Shown: one piece after another, positions 25,049 to 34,717 of the stretch
How positions within the stretch are numbered: position 1 is the stretch's first letter
Layout: each line of letters opens with the position of its first letter
Assembly (NCBI GenBank): GCA_021798485.1
Contig: JAJZGK010000008.1
Coordinates: forward strand, 1-34,725
Origin: Pseudomonadota bacterium
GTDB lineage: Bacteria > Pseudomonadota > Alphaproteobacteria > Rhodospirillales > Magnetospirillaceae
Length of the DNA stretch: 34,725 nucleotides
Direction of reading: 5' to 3'
The notes under the pieces: generated by a model
The model's input: the letters and a program-made list of their open reading frames with translations, nothing else
What the model was told of the DNA's origin: nothing
Database searches by the model: none
Program-made: the position numbers and the translations under genes

Positions 25049-25079
25049 CCGGCCTTCCCCGTGAAGGCCGGTTTTTTTT
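25049..25079 (+). terminator. Rho-independent terminator of rpoH
   Basis: A 9-bp stem (CCGGCCTTC / GAAGGCCGG, loop CCCGT) followed by eight T. The end of the T tract overlaps the stop codon of the convergent membrane protein gene. Confidence 0.95.
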
Positions 25080-25575
25080 ATTCGCCGTGGGTGATGCCCT
25101 CGCCCCACAGTTCCACCAGCTTTTTCTGCTGGGCCTGCAAGGTGACGCTCTGGCGCTGCGAGGTCATGCCGGTGATGGCGCTGACCACCGGCGGCACCGC
25201 TAGATAGATCAGCCAGCCCACCCCGGCGGCGCCATAAGCCCCCAGCAGCATCGAGACCCCGGTGATTTCGTGCACGGCGTAATCGATGGTGTGGTGGCCG
25301 AACCACAGATCGAACAGCCAGGGCGACAGACCGGCGTAATTAAGCCCGCCGACACAGATCCAGGCATAGCGGCTGCCGCCGCGTTCGGCCAGAGCCGCGC
25401 CCAGGGTGGGCAGCAGGGCCACCACCATCACCATCAGGGTGGGCAGGGAAAACGGCACCATGGCCATCAGGGCCAGCAGCAGGGCGATGCGGTTGACCGG
25501 CTTGGCGCCGCCGCCTTTTTTGCCCTTGTCCTTGCCTTTGCCCTTGGCGGCCGGCTTGGCCTTCGCCTTAGCCAT
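25078..25575 (-). CDS. Small membrane protein with Lys/Gly-rich N-terminus
   Basis: A 165-residue protein I do not recognise. Residues 1-27 are a Lys/Gly/Ala-rich, strongly basic cytoplasmic tail. About four membrane segments follow (roughly 29-45, 46-62, 72-92 and 104-135), then a polar Gln-rich C-terminus. The gene overlaps the stop of the upstream pseudokinase gene by 8 bp, so translation is coupled and the two products probably work together in the membrane. A basic tail could bind nucleic acid, phospholipid or the kinase-like partner; this is inference only. Confidence 0.75.
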   Translation of the reverse strand: MAKAKAKPAAKGKGKDKGKKGGGAKPVNRIALLLALMAMVPFSLPTLMVMVVALLPTLGAALAERGGSRYAWICVGGLNYAGLSPWLFDLWFGHHTIDYAVHEITGVSMLLGAYGAAGVGWLIYLAVPPVVSAITGMTSQRQSVTLQAQQKKLVELWGEGITHGE

Positions 25576-27592
25576 TGAAGATCCTCGCTATCAGCAGCAG
25601 CACCGTGGTGATGAAGGCGATGGTCACGGAAATCAGCGCGGCGATCTGCCGGGCCGTTTTCACCCCCTCCTCGTCGGTGCCCACATGTCCGGCCTCGATA
25701 TCCTTGATCAGCCTTTGCCGCTCGGCCCACACCTGCCGGGCCTCCTCGAAGCCCTTGATATCCTGCTGCCGGGCCTCGGGGCTGTCCAGCAGCCGGGCCA
25801 TTTCCACCAGATTGCCCTCGCGCGCCAGGCGCGGCACCTCGCGCTCCAGCTCCTTGCGAATCTCGCGGTTATGGAAGCTGGTGATGGCCGGGGCCAGCAT
25901 GCCCGCCACCCAGCCGGCCAGGGGCGCCAGCCCGCCCTGCCCCAGCCGCCATTGCAGCAGGGCCAGAATGTTCAGCATGGCCAGGATCGAGCGCAGGGGA
26001 TTGCCGTCGGCCAGATCGAAGAACGGCCGTTCGATATCGAACGACACCCGCGCCGCCACGAAGGCGGCCACATGGCGGTCGATGGGCCAGCCCTTGCCGG
26101 CGTTCTTGGCGGCGGCGGCATTGAGGGCCGGCAGCAGATCGCGGATATCCACCACGTAGTCATCCACCGTATACTGGCTGATGCAGGGCATGGAGGGGTT
26201 CATCTCGTAGAGCAGCCGTTCCGGCCCGCTGCCGATGCTTTGCCGCTCCAGATGCACCTTCTGCTGATTGAAGGCGCTTTCCATGATGGAGTTTTCGGGA
26301 TTGTAGCTTTCCCGCGTTTCCACCCAGGCCTTGCTGAGGCTGCGCAGGATGCATTCGGCGATCAGGTTGATATCGCCGCCTTCCACCATGGTCACCGCCA
26401 GCAGCGGCCCCAGGCCGTCGGGCATCACGCCCAGGCCCTTGTAGCGGATGGGAGCCAGGGGATCGAGCAGCATGCACACCTTGGCCACCATGTAGTCGAA
26501 GGCGTATTTGCGGTCCATGGTTCCGGCCACGGCCACATGCATGGTGTCGTTGACGACGCCGGCCTTTTCGGCCATGTCCAGCGAACGGCGCAGCCACAGT
26601 TCCAGCCGCCCGTCCAGAATGATCTGCGCCGCCTGCTCGTAATTGCCGGCCATGGCCACGGCCAGTTCGCGGGCGGTGTTGTAATCGCCGCCGTTGAAGG
26701 AAAAGGCGCGGGCGGCGCGCTTTTCGTTGCGGTTGACCAGCGGCGTCAGGCGGCGGCCGGCCACCCACAGCTCCAGCGCCTCCACATGCCAGCGCTGCTG
26801 GGCATCGTCGCCCATCAGGCCGCGCAGCACCTCGATCATCTGCACCGGCATGCGGGCATCGCCCACCAGGGCGGAATAGCTGCCGTTCAGCATCTTGGCG
26901 CGCAGGATGGCGGCATCGTCCTGCCGGACGAACAGGGCGCGGCCCTGCAGCAGAATGGACAGCGAGGCGCCCAGGGCATAGGCATCGTCGGCAAACGAGC
27001 CGTTGCCGCGCCCGGCCGGATGGCATTGCGCCGATTCCAGCGCCTCCAGCGCCGCCGGCTGATCATAGCCGGGCGGCGTGGTGGCGCCATCGCCCAGCAC
27101 GATGCGGTCGCGCTCGGGCGTGGCCCAGAACATGTTGGTGGGGCGGATGCCCCGGTGCGTGATCCCCAGGGCGCGCAGCTTCTTCAGCGCCTCGGTCAGA
27201 GGGGTGACGACCTTGCGCACCGCCTCGCCCTCGTCGATGCGGCGGAAGGTGGCGGACAGGCTCTCCATCACCCGCTCGCCCAAGGGCCGTTCGTACACCA
27301 CGGCCATCACCTTGCGGTTGGCCGGCGGCCAATCCACCACGCCCCATTCGGCCATGGTCATCAGTCCGGGGCACTCCACCCCCTTCAGGGCGCGCAGAAG
27401 GTTGGTGCGCGGCGGAAAACCGGGGCGGACGATCAGGGCGAAATAGGCGCGCTTGGGGTCGCGCCGGTCCTCGGCGTAAAAGGCCTGCGAGGTGGGGCCG
27501 GAATAGCCGGGCAAGGGCGAGCCGGGATAGATCTGGTAACGCTCTCTCAGGGTTACGGCAGGGCCGTTGCCCTTAAGCTCCTCGTTCGCCAT
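25568..27592 (-). CDS. Membrane-anchored protein with degenerate protein-kinase domain
   Basis: A 674-residue protein. Residues about 15-290 resemble a eukaryotic-type Ser/Thr kinase, but the key residues are altered. No glycine-rich loop is visible, and the VAIK lysine position reads ALIVR. The catalytic HRDxKxxN motif is HRGIRPTN (146-153, Asp replaced by Gly), and DFG appears as DGA (168-170). It is therefore probably a pseudokinase or a non-standard nucleotide-binding domain. The middle 300 residues match nothing I know. A charged region of coiled-coil character (about 565-640) precedes a single C-terminal membrane helix (about 650-671), so the bulk is cytoplasmic. It is the first gene of a pair with the small membrane protein at 25078. 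Function unknown; a scaffold or signalling role is plausible. Confidence 0.8.
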   Translation of the reverse strand: MANEELKGNGPAVTLRERYQIYPGSPLPGYSGPTSQAFYAEDRRDPKRAYFALIVRPGFPPRTNLLRALKGVECPGLMTMAEWGVVDWPPANRKVMAVVYERPLGERVMESLSATFRRIDEGEAVRKVVTPLTEALKKLRALGITHRGIRPTNMFWATPERDRIVLGDGATTPPGYDQPAALEALESAQCHPAGRGNGSFADDAYALGASLSILLQGRALFVRQDDAAILRAKMLNGSYSALVGDARMPVQMIEVLRGLMGDDAQQRWHVEALELWVAGRRLTPLVNRNEKRAARAFSFNGGDYNTARELAVAMAGNYEQAAQIILDGRLELWLRRSLDMAEKAGVVNDTMHVAVAGTMDRKYAFDYMVAKVCMLLDPLAPIRYKGLGVMPDGLGPLLAVTMVEGGDINLIAECILRSLSKAWVETRESYNPENSIMESAFNQQKVHLERQSIGSGPERLLYEMNPSMPCISQYTVDDYVVDIRDLLPALNAAAAKNAGKGWPIDRHVAAFVAARVSFDIERPFFDLADGNPLRSILAMLNILALLQWRLGQGGLAPLAGWVAGMLAPAITSFHNREIRKELEREVPRLAREGNLVEMARLLDSPEARQQDIKGFEEARQVWAERQRLIKDIEAGHVGTDEEGVKTARQIAALISVTIAFITTVLLLIARIFNG

Positions 27593-27684
27593 CCCTTTTT
27601 GCCTTCACTCCTGCCGATGGGCGGATTGTAGCCAGGGCGCGCGCCGGATACAAATTTCATCTCCGCGAACGCCGTCACTATTTC

Positions 27685-27791
27685 ATACCAACCGGCCAAT
27701 GCATTGACCGGTTGTATCGTCCCTCGCCGGGCGGCGGCATCCGCCGCCTTGGCCGCTCGCTCAAGGCTCGCTGGATACCGGCCAACCCGTT
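27685..27791 (-). repeat. 128-bp repeat, copy C (truncated)
   Basis: Minus orientation, 107 bp. It lacks the last 21 bp of the left-end hairpin and runs straight into copy D. Together with copy D and the purA terminator it fills most of the 404-bp gap between the purA stop and the pseudokinase start. The remaining 92 bp next to the pseudokinase must hold its promoter; I see no clear motif there. Confidence 0.93.
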
Positions 27792-27919
27792 ATACCAACC
27801 GCCCAATGAATTGACCGGTTGTATCGTCCCTCGCCGGGCGGCGGCATCCGCCGCCTTGGCCGCTCGCTCAAGGCTCGCTGGGAACCGGCCAACCCGTTAC
27901 TTCAATGGTTGGCCGGTCT
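27792..27919 (-). repeat. 128-bp repeat, copy D
   Basis: A full-length copy in tandem with copy C, same orientation. The outermost base pairs of the terminal hairpin are changed (ends GGTCT instead of GGTAT), while the GGCCGG core is kept. Confidence 0.95.
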
Positions 27920-27950
27920 CACTGTGACGGCAAAGCATGGAGAAAACATG

Positions 27951-27978
27951 AAAAAGGCGGAGCCTTGCCCCGCCTTTT
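27951..27978 (-). terminator. Terminator of the hisZ-purA operon
   Basis: Stem AAAAGGCGG / CCGCCTTTT with a 9-nt loop and a T run on the minus strand, 19 bp beyond the purA stop. Confidence 0.85.
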
Positions 27979-27996
27979 CAAAAAATCACGGCGTTT

Positions 27997-29286
<1,290 letters not shown>

Positions 29287-29297
29287 CAGGCCACTCC

Positions 29298-30422
29298 CTA
29301 TTCCGCCGGAACCACCACGCCCGCCGCAACCAGATGGCTGCAGCCCAGGCGTCGGGCCTCGGCCTTGACGTCCATCGGCTGGTCGAGGCCAGCCACCGTT
29401 ACAATCCCGACACCGCGCAGCTGCTCGCCCACCTCCGCCGGCGTGCCAAGGGGCAGATAGACCCGCTTGCGCACCGCCGGGCCGGGCAGCACGTCCAGCA
29501 CGGTATCCATAAACAACGTTGCCCCCGTGGCCGGTTCGCCCTGGGCCAGATAGCGGCCGCCGCGTCCCAGCTCGCCCGAGCTGTGCCGGGCGAAGATGGT
29601 GAAGGCCACCCCGGCATGATATTCAAAGCCCCGGCTTTCCACCGGGTCCACCGTCAGGGTCAGCCGCGGCGCTTCGGCCCGCACCAGGGCCACCACCTCG
29701 GCCAGACGGTCGCGCTCGGCGGCGGCGGCGGGTGGCAGGTCGATCGCGGCCAGACGGGCCAGGGCGCGGTCGGACGGGCCCACCGCCTCGATCAGGGCGC
29801 CCAGAATGCGGGCGGCCGGACCGGCGGCGGCGGCCACGAAGGCGGCGTCCTTGTGCTCCACGGCGTCGCGCAGATCCTGGGCTCCGGCCACATCGCGCAG
29901 GATCAGCGGCACCAGGGTGGGCAGATTAAGGTCGAAACTGACATCCCGCACCCCCAGCGCCTCGAGGGCGCGGGCGGTGAGCAGCACCACCTCGGCATCG
30001 GCGGCGGCGCTACTGGCGCCGATCAGCTCGATCCCGGCCTGGGCGAACTGCCGCTCGGCCCGCAGCTGGGTGCCCTTCACCCGCAGCACCTGCCCGGCAT
30101 AGGACAGCCGCAAGGGGCGCGGCACATGCACCAGCCGGGTGGTGGCGATGCGCGCCACCTGGGGCGTCATGTCGGAACGCACCCCCATCATGCGCTGGGA
30201 AATGGGGTCCATCACCCGGAAGGTCTGCTTGGCGATGGCGCCGCCGGCCTCGGCCAGCAGGCTGTCCTCGAACTCCATCAGCGGCGGCTTGATGCGGTCG
30301 TAGCCGAAGGAATCGAACACCGCCATCAGCCGGGTGACGATATCGGCCTCATGGGCGGCGAAAGGGGGAAGAATGTCGCGCAGGCCGGCAGGCAGCAAGG
30401 CGCGGTTCGGAAACTCGGTCAT
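29298..30422 (-). CDS. hisZ: ATP phosphoribosyltransferase regulatory subunit
   Basis: A 374-residue paralogue of histidyl-tRNA synthetase that lacks aminoacylation. It binds short-form HisG to make the active, histidine-inhibited first enzyme of histidine synthesis. Class II synthetase-like blocks are visible ([48 protein letters not shown]). It is shorter than a true HisRS (about 420 or more) and lacks a full C-terminal anticodon domain and the HisRS-specific loop. No hisG is in the window. It forms an operon with purA, linking histidine and purine synthesis genes. The ATG at 30422 has GAGAC about 10 bases upstream. Confidence 0.93.
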   Translation of the reverse strand: MTEFPNRALLPAGLRDILPPFAAHEADIVTRLMAVFDSFGYDRIKPPLMEFEDSLLAEAGGAIAKQTFRVMDPISQRMMGVRSDMTPQVARIATTRLVHVPRPLRLSYAGQVLRVKGTQLRAERQFAQAGIELIGASSAAADAEVVLLTARALEALGVRDVSFDLNLPTLVPLILRDVAGAQDLRDAVEHKDAAFVAAAAGPAARILGALIEAVGPSDRALARLAAIDLPPAAAAERDRLAEVVALVRAEAPRLTLTVDPVESRGFEYHAGVAFTIFARHSSGELGRGGRYLAQGEPATGATLFMDTVLDVLPGPAVRKRVYLPLGTPAEVGEQLRGVGIVTVAGLDQPMDVKAEARRLGCSHLVAAGVVVPAE

Positions 30423-30457
30423 GGGTTTGCCGTCTCGTACAAGCTGGCGCCGACGAC

Positions 30458-30487
30458 GGAAAGAGCCCGGCGCACGGGGCCCTTTCC
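30458..30487 (-). terminator. Hairpin in front of hisZ
   Basis: Stem GGAAAGAGCCC / GGGCCCTTTCC (10 of 11 pairs) about 35 nt upstream of hisZ. It could end the preceding chemoreceptor transcript or act in the hisZ leader; there is no clean T run. Confidence 0.45.
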
Positions 30488-30544
30488 TTTACTCTGTTCT
30501 CCTATCCGCGGCAACGGAAAAGAGCGGGACGGCGCGCCGGTGGA

Positions 30545-31918
30545 TCAGCGCCGGTCGGCCAGGCGGCGCAGATCGGCCAGAACCTCGCGCGAGGCCTCGG
30601 CCGCCTGTTTCACCTTGTCCACGGCGGCGATGATATCGCCCTGCCGGTACAGCCGGGCGGCCTCAATGCCATGGGCATGCACTTCGCGGTGCGGCCCTTC
30701 CAGATGGCGGAAGGTGGCATCGGCCTTGACCTCGGCATCCTGCACGGCATCGTACCACTTGCCCAGACGGCAGCCGTGATGATCGGCCAGTTCGTCGGGA
30801 TTGAGCTTGGCCGCCCCCACCAGCATGTTGGAGAGCTTCTTGCGCCAGATCATATGATCGGACTGGGCCACCATCACGGTGAAATTCAGGATTTCGCGCC
30901 CGGCCAGCTCCGAAACCACCTCGGCGATGATGGGATCGGCATGGTCCAGCAGGCCGATGCTGTCGGTGATGTCGGCCACGTTGCGCTCGGCCATGTCGGC
31001 GATCACCTGGATCTCCTCGGCGATATGCAGGGCGGCGCCCGACTGCTGCACCAGAATGGCCGAAACCTCCTGCACCCGCCCGGTCATCTCGGTGATGCGG
31101 CCCGACACCTCGCGCACGTTATCGCCGGCGGCGGCGATCACCTCGCGGCCCTTTTCCACCGCCGCGGCGCCGCCTTGCATGGACTGCACGATCTCGGCCA
31201 TTTCGCCGCGCAGGGTTTCGATGCGCTGGCGGATGGTGTCGGTGGCCTTGGCGGTCTGATTGGCGAGATTCTTCACTTCCGAGGCCACCACGGCGAAGCC
31301 CTTGCCGGCCTCGCCGGCGCGGGCCGCCTCGATGGTGGCGTTCAGCGCCAGAAGATTGGTCTGCTTGGCGATGGCCTCGATCTGATTGACGATATCGCCG
31401 ATCTGCGACGAGGCCTCGTTCAGGCTGTCCACCCGGCTGGCGGTGCTGCTGACCGCCGCCCGGATCTCCTCCATGGCGTGAATGGCCTCGTCTGTGGCGG
31501 CCAGCCCCTTGTCGGCCACCATCTGCATGGCCTGGGCCTCGTCGGCGGTGTTGTTGGAATTGCGCGAGATCTCGTTGACCGAGGTGGTCAGTTCCTCGGT
31601 GGCCGAGGCGATGGTCTGAGCGCGGCGCCCCACTTCGGTGGCCTCGCGGATCATCTCGGCGATATGGCAGGTGGCCTCGTTCATCACCACCGAAACGCCC
31701 ACCACCTGCTTGGTGCGGCGCAGGGAGGAATCATGGAACTGGCGGGCCAGGGAAAAGAGCTTGCGCCCTAGAGGGCAGTCTCCGGGAGGAATGGAAAGAT
31801 ATTTCCCCGCCGCGATCAGGTCGATGGCCTTGATAAGATCATCATCCCGGCTTTGGCTTTCAGGCTCAACCCGATCCAGAACCGCCAGATCCGTGATTTT
31901 TTCTTTCCGATGAAACAC
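30545..31918 (-). CDS. Second soluble methyl-accepting chemotaxis protein with CZB domain
   Basis: A 457-residue cytoplasmic chemoreceptor without membrane spans. The signalling tip is [19 protein letters not shown] with [15 protein letters not shown]. The C-terminal CZB zinc domain has likely ligands His355 (SDHMIW), Cys383 ([10 protein letters not shown]), His410 and His414 (PHREVH). I chose GTG 31918 because GGGAGAG lies about 6 bases before it; an adjacent GTG at 31921 is an alternative. The frame is open a further 47 codons, but that part is AT-rich control sequence. The N-terminal 100 residues show no domain I recognise. It is related to, but clearly different from, the CZB receptor at 15862. 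Confidence 0.92.
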   Translation of the reverse strand: MFHRKEKITDLAVLDRVEPESQSRDDDLIKAIDLIAAGKYLSIPPGDCPLGRKLFSLARQFHDSSLRRTKQVVGVSVVMNEATCHIAEMIREATEVGRRAQTIASATEELTTSVNEISRNSNNTADEAQAMQMVADKGLAATDEAIHAMEEIRAAVSSTASRVDSLNEASSQIGDIVNQIEAIAKQTNLLALNATIEAARAGEAGKGFAVVASEVKNLANQTAKATDTIRQRIETLRGEMAEIVQSMQGGAAAVEKGREVIAAAGDNVREVSGRITEMTGRVQEVSAILVQQSGAALHIAEEIQVIADMAERNVADITDSIGLLDHADPIIAEVVSELAGREILNFTVMVAQSDHMIWRKKLSNMLVGAAKLNPDELADHHGCRLGKWYDAVQDAEVKADATFRHLEGPHREVHAHGIEAARLYRQGDIIAAVDKVKQAAEASREVLADLRRLADRR

Positions 31919-32070
31919 CACAGCTCTCCCTTGCGCGCAGCAGTCTTGGGCGACTTTTTGTGACAGATTGGTGAATTGATATATCGCAATCCGATGGGCA
32001 TATCCATAAGTTTGTGGCAAATACAAACTAAATGCTGCGATTGCAACCCTTGGAGCCAAGGACTCAACTT

Positions 32071-32088
32071 TGCCATAATTTCATGGCA
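32071..32088. promoter_or_regulatory. Inverted repeat and promoter candidate before the IalB-like gene
   Basis: TGCCAT-AATTTC-ATGGCA forms a 6-bp dyad in the divergent region between the chemoreceptor and the IalB-like gene. It overlaps a CATAAT -10 candidate that lies 18 bp after TTGGAG (32050-32055). Assignment is tentative. Confidence 0.3.
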
Positions 32089-32182
32089 GAGCGACGCGGC
32101 GGCTTGTGCCATAACAGGGCCGACCGACGCCCCTGGCGTCAGGCCGCCAAGCCATCCACGACTGACGGGAGAGACTCAAAGA

Positions 32183-32698
32183 ATGGCGAAATATTCCATC
32201 TCCGCCGCCGCCGCCCTGGCCATCGCCACGGCCTTTTCGGCGCAGGCCCTGGCCAGCGCCCCCAAACTCCTCCAGAAATCGGGGGATTGGAGCAGCTATG
32301 TCTATCATGGCCGCGGCGGCAAGGTGTGCTACGCCACCAGCGAACCCACCCGCGCCGGCAAGGGCGTGCCCCATCGCGGCGCGCCGCTGTTTTCGGTGAC
32401 CAACCGCACCTCCGACAAAAGCGCCTGGGTCATCAGCATCGACATGGGGGTGAAGTTGAAGGCCGAGGCCCCGGTGGCCCTGGAGATCGGCCGCAAGACA
32501 TACGCCCTCTACGCCAAGGATAACGAAGCCTGGGCCCTGCACGACAAGGAAACCGTGCAGGCCATGATGAAGGCGGGCAGCGTCGCCATCACCGCCACCG
32601 CCCACGACGGCAAGCATATTGCCGATCTTTACGCCATGAAGGGATTTTCCCAATCCCTGGCCGCCATCGACCGCGAATGCGGTCTGCGCCCGAAATAA
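32183..32698 (+). CDS. Exported protein resembling invasion-associated locus B (IalB)
   Basis: A 171-residue protein with a clear signal peptide (MAKYSISAAAALAIATAFSA, likely cut after ALA or ASA near residue 26). The mature part starts with PKLLQKSGDWSSYVY and has two cysteines (KVCYATSEP and DRECGL) that may form a disulfide. The order of elements (an early aromatic W...Y, a central CY, VALEIGRKTYALY, and AMMKAGSVAITATA) is like the IalB family of alphaproteobacterial periplasmic proteins of poorly known function. The match is by pattern and not certain. GGGAG lies 11 bases before the ATG. It is monocistronic, with a hairpin terminator after it. Confidence 0.7.
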   Translation: MAKYSISAAAALAIATAFSAQALASAPKLLQKSGDWSSYVYHGRGGKVCYATSEPTRAGKGVPHRGAPLFSVTNRTSDKSAWVISIDMGVKLKAEAPVALEIGRKTYALYAKDNEAWALHDKETVQAMMKAGSVAITATAHDGKHIADLYAMKGFSQSLAAIDRECGLRPK

Positions 32699-32708
32699 TC
32701 CGGCGCCG

Positions 32709-32733
32709 CCCGCTCCGGCCTGGCCGGAGCGGG
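32709..32733 (+). terminator. Terminator hairpin after the IalB-like gene
   Basis: A perfect 11-bp stem (CCCGCTCCGGC / GCCGGAGCGGG) with a 3-nt loop 10 bp after the stop, followed by CCTGCTTTC. It lies just before repeat copy E. Confidence 0.7.
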
Positions 32734-32749
32734 CCTGCTTTCAAGAGTT

Positions 32750-32877
32750 ATACCGGCCAACCATTGAAGTGACGGGTTGGCCGGTTTCCAGCGAGCCTTG
32801 AGCGAGCGGCCAAGGCGGCGGATGCCGCCGCCCGGCGAGGGACGATACAACCGGTCAAGTCATTGGCCGGTTGGTCT
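32750..32877 (+). repeat. 128-bp multi-hairpin repeat, copy E
   Basis: A full copy, plus orientation, between the convergent IalB-like gene and serC. Its last base is the third base of the serC stop codon (minus strand TAA at 32877-32879). The right end reads GGTCT rather than GGTAT, as at the left end of copy D. Confidence 0.95.
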
Positions 32878-34043
32878 TAACGATAGTCGGCGGCCACCTG
32901 CGCGTAGGCCCAATCGAGCCAGGGCAGCAGGCGGACCACATCCTCGCGCTCGATGGTGGCGCCGGCCCACAGCCGCAGCCCGGCGGGGGCATCGCGGTAG
33001 GAGGCGATATCGTAGGCCACGCCCTCCTTGTCGAGCAGAGCGGCGATCTTCTTGGCGAAGGCGGCCTGGTCATCGGCGGCAAGCCCCAGAAACAGCGCCG
33101 ACTTGATCACCAGGCAGACCGAGGTCCACGAGCGCACCGCCGGATCGCCGGCCAGGAATTCGGCCCAGTCCGAGGCCGCCACCCAGTCTTCGATCACCGC
33201 CAGATTGCCCCGGCTGCGGGCGATCAGCGCCGGCAGGCCGCCCACGCCCTCGGCCCAGACCAGGGCATCGATCTGATCCTCCACCGCCAGCATCGACGGC
33301 GTATTGATGGTATCGCCCTTGAAGATCCCCTCGATCAGCTTGCCGCCGCTGGTCATGCGGAAGATCTTGGGCAGCGGCCAGGCCGGCTGGTAGCTTTCCA
33401 GCCGGGCCACGGCGCGCGGGCTTAACACCAGCATGCCGTGCGCCCCCTCGCCGCCCAGCACCTTCTGCCACGACCAGGTGACCACATCGAGCTTGGACCA
33501 CGGCAGATCCATGGCGAAGGCCGCCGAGGTGGAATCGGCGATGGTCAGGCCCTGACGGTCGTCGGGGATCCAGTCGCCGTCGGGCACGCGCACGCCCGAG
33601 GTGGTGCCGTTCCAGGTAAAGACCACGTCGCGGCTGAAATCCACCTGGGACAGATCGGGCAACTGGCCGTACCCGGCCCGCAGCACCCGCACATCCGGCA
33701 GCTTCAGCTGCTTTTGCACATCGCTCACCCAGCCGGCGCCGAAGCTTTCCCAGGCCAGCATATCGACGCCGCGGGCGCCCAGCAGCGACCACAGCACCAT
33801 CTCCACGGCGCCGGTATCGGAGGCCGGCACGATGCCGATGCGGTAATCGTCGGGCAGGCCCAGCAGGGCGCGGCTGCGGTCCAGCACCTCGGCCAGCTTG
33901 GCCTTGCCCACCTTGGCGCGGTGCGACCGCCCCGCCGGCGTGCCCACCAGGGCGGCCGGAGTCCAGCCCGGGCGCTTGGCGCAGGGGCCCGACGAGAAAT
34001 TGGGGCAGAGGGGACGGAGCGAAGGCCGTTGCGAACGGGTCAT
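32877..34043 (-). CDS. serC: Phosphoserine aminotransferase
   Basis: A 388-residue PLP enzyme that transfers an amino group from glutamate to 3-phosphohydroxypyruvate in serine synthesis. It belongs to the subclass of SerC typical of alphaproteobacteria and methanogens. The PLP lysine is Lys194 in [14 protein letters not shown], and the PLP-ring aspartate is Asp170 in IADSTSAAF. The N-terminus reads [15 protein letters not shown]. The start ATG at 34043 is preceded by GAGG with a 10-base spacing; that GAGG is part of a leader hairpin. The serA usually next to it is absent downstream, where repeat copy E ends the gene. Confidence 0.95.
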   Translation of the reverse strand: MTRSQRPSLRPLCPNFSSGPCAKRPGWTPAALVGTPAGRSHRAKVGKAKLAEVLDRSRALLGLPDDYRIGIVPASDTGAVEMVLWSLLGARGVDMLAWESFGAGWVSDVQKQLKLPDVRVLRAGYGQLPDLSQVDFSRDVVFTWNGTTSGVRVPDGDWIPDDRQGLTIADSTSAAFAMDLPWSKLDVVTWSWQKVLGGEGAHGMLVLSPRAVARLESYQPAWPLPKIFRMTSGGKLIEGIFKGDTINTPSMLAVEDQIDALVWAEGVGGLPALIARSRGNLAVIEDWVAASDWAEFLAGDPAVRSWTSVCLVIKSALFLGLAADDQAAFAKKIAALLDKEGVAYDIASYRDAPAGLRLWAGATIEREDVVRLLPWLDWAYAQVAADYR

Positions 34044-34095
34044 GACTGCTGAACCTCATGAAAACAGAGGCCGGGAACTTTAAAGTTTTTCCCGG
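34044..34095 (-). promoter_or_regulatory. Candidate serC leader RNA
   Basis: Two stem-loops lie directly before serC. The first is CCGGG...CCCGG (34091-34095 with 34071-34075), enclosing the palindrome AACTTTAAAGTT. The second is CCTC...GAGG (34067-34070 with 34054-34057), whose 3' strand is the serC ribosome site. The known alphaproteobacterial serC leader motif is described as ending in a stem that covers the serC ribosome site, which this matches. I cannot align it to the family here. Confidence 0.5.
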
Positions 34096-34214
34096 TGCGG
34101 CGAAATCGAAAAAACGGCCCGGCGTCAACACGCGACCAGCGGCACCCCTTCCCGCCGCGCCCGGCCGCGTTCCCTGCTACCCCTTGTCTCCTCCCAGCAA
34201 CCCAGGAGGACAAC

Positions 34215-34589
34215 ATGCGTATCGTTTACGGCGCCATCGTGCAGAACCGCGTTCTGATCGACGGCAGCAAGGATTTCCAGGTGACCCGCGACGCCAACGG
34301 CCTGGTGGAGGTGGCGGTCAACCCGCCCTTCGAAACCCTGCCGGTGGTGGTGCTGACCCAGCATTACCCGCCGGGCAACACCGACTTCAACAACGGCGGC
34401 GGCGACACCCGCGACAATTCGGTGCTGGTGGCGGTGGACAAGGGCCGTTTCCTGGTGAAGAACGGCGACAATGTCGGCACCCCCCGCCCCGAACGGGCCT
34501 TCCACTTCATCGCCATGGCCCCCGGCCAGGGCGGCGAGGGTCAGGGCGGCCCGGCCCTGGCCGGTCTGGTCAAGTCGGTGGGGCTATAA
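34215..34589 (+). CDS. Unrecognised 124-residue beta-rich protein
   Basis: A small protein with an excellent ribosome site (AGGAGG 6 bases before the ATG) and normal local codon use, so it is very likely real. There is no signal peptide, membrane span or cysteine. The pattern of alternating hydrophobic residues (RIVYGAIVQNRVLI, GLVEVAVNPPF, LPVVVLTQHYP, NSVLVAVDKGRFLV, RAFHFIAMAP) suggests a small beta-sandwich. The stretch around FETLPVVVLTQHY is loosely like H-type lectin or phage-tail beta modules, but I cannot assign it. The C-terminus is Gly-rich. The TAA stop shares its last base with the first base of repeat copy F. Confidence 0.8.
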   Translation: MRIVYGAIVQNRVLIDGSKDFQVTRDANGLVEVAVNPPFETLPVVVLTQHYPPGNTDFNNGGGDTRDNSVLVAVDKGRFLVKNGDNVGTPRPERAFHFIAMAPGQGGEGQGGPALAGLVKSVGL

Positions 34590-34716
34590 TACCGGCCAAC
34601 CATTGAAGTGACGGGTTGGCCGGTATCCAGCGAGCATTGAGCGAGCGGCCAAGGCGGCGGATGCCGCCGCCCGGCGAGGGACGATACAACCGGTCAATTC
34701 ATTGGGCGGTTGGTAT
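34589..34716 (+). repeat. 128-bp multi-hairpin repeat, copy F
   Basis: A full copy in plus orientation, directly after (and sharing one base with) the stop of the preceding gene. The terminal hairpin is a perfect 13 bp (ATACCGGCCAACC / GGTTGGCCGGTAT). Confidence 0.95.
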
Positions 34717-34717
34717 A

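Noticed and set aside
25406-27631. Long plus-strand open frame opposite the pseudokinase gene
   Set aside because: Low-complexity His/Gln/Gly-rich translation with no ribosome site; the minus-strand frame has membrane helices and kinase motifs.
27685-27919. Tandem repeats C and D as a CRISPR array
   Set aside because: The units are 107-128 bp, directly joined without spacers, and dispersed copies exist elsewhere; no cas genes.
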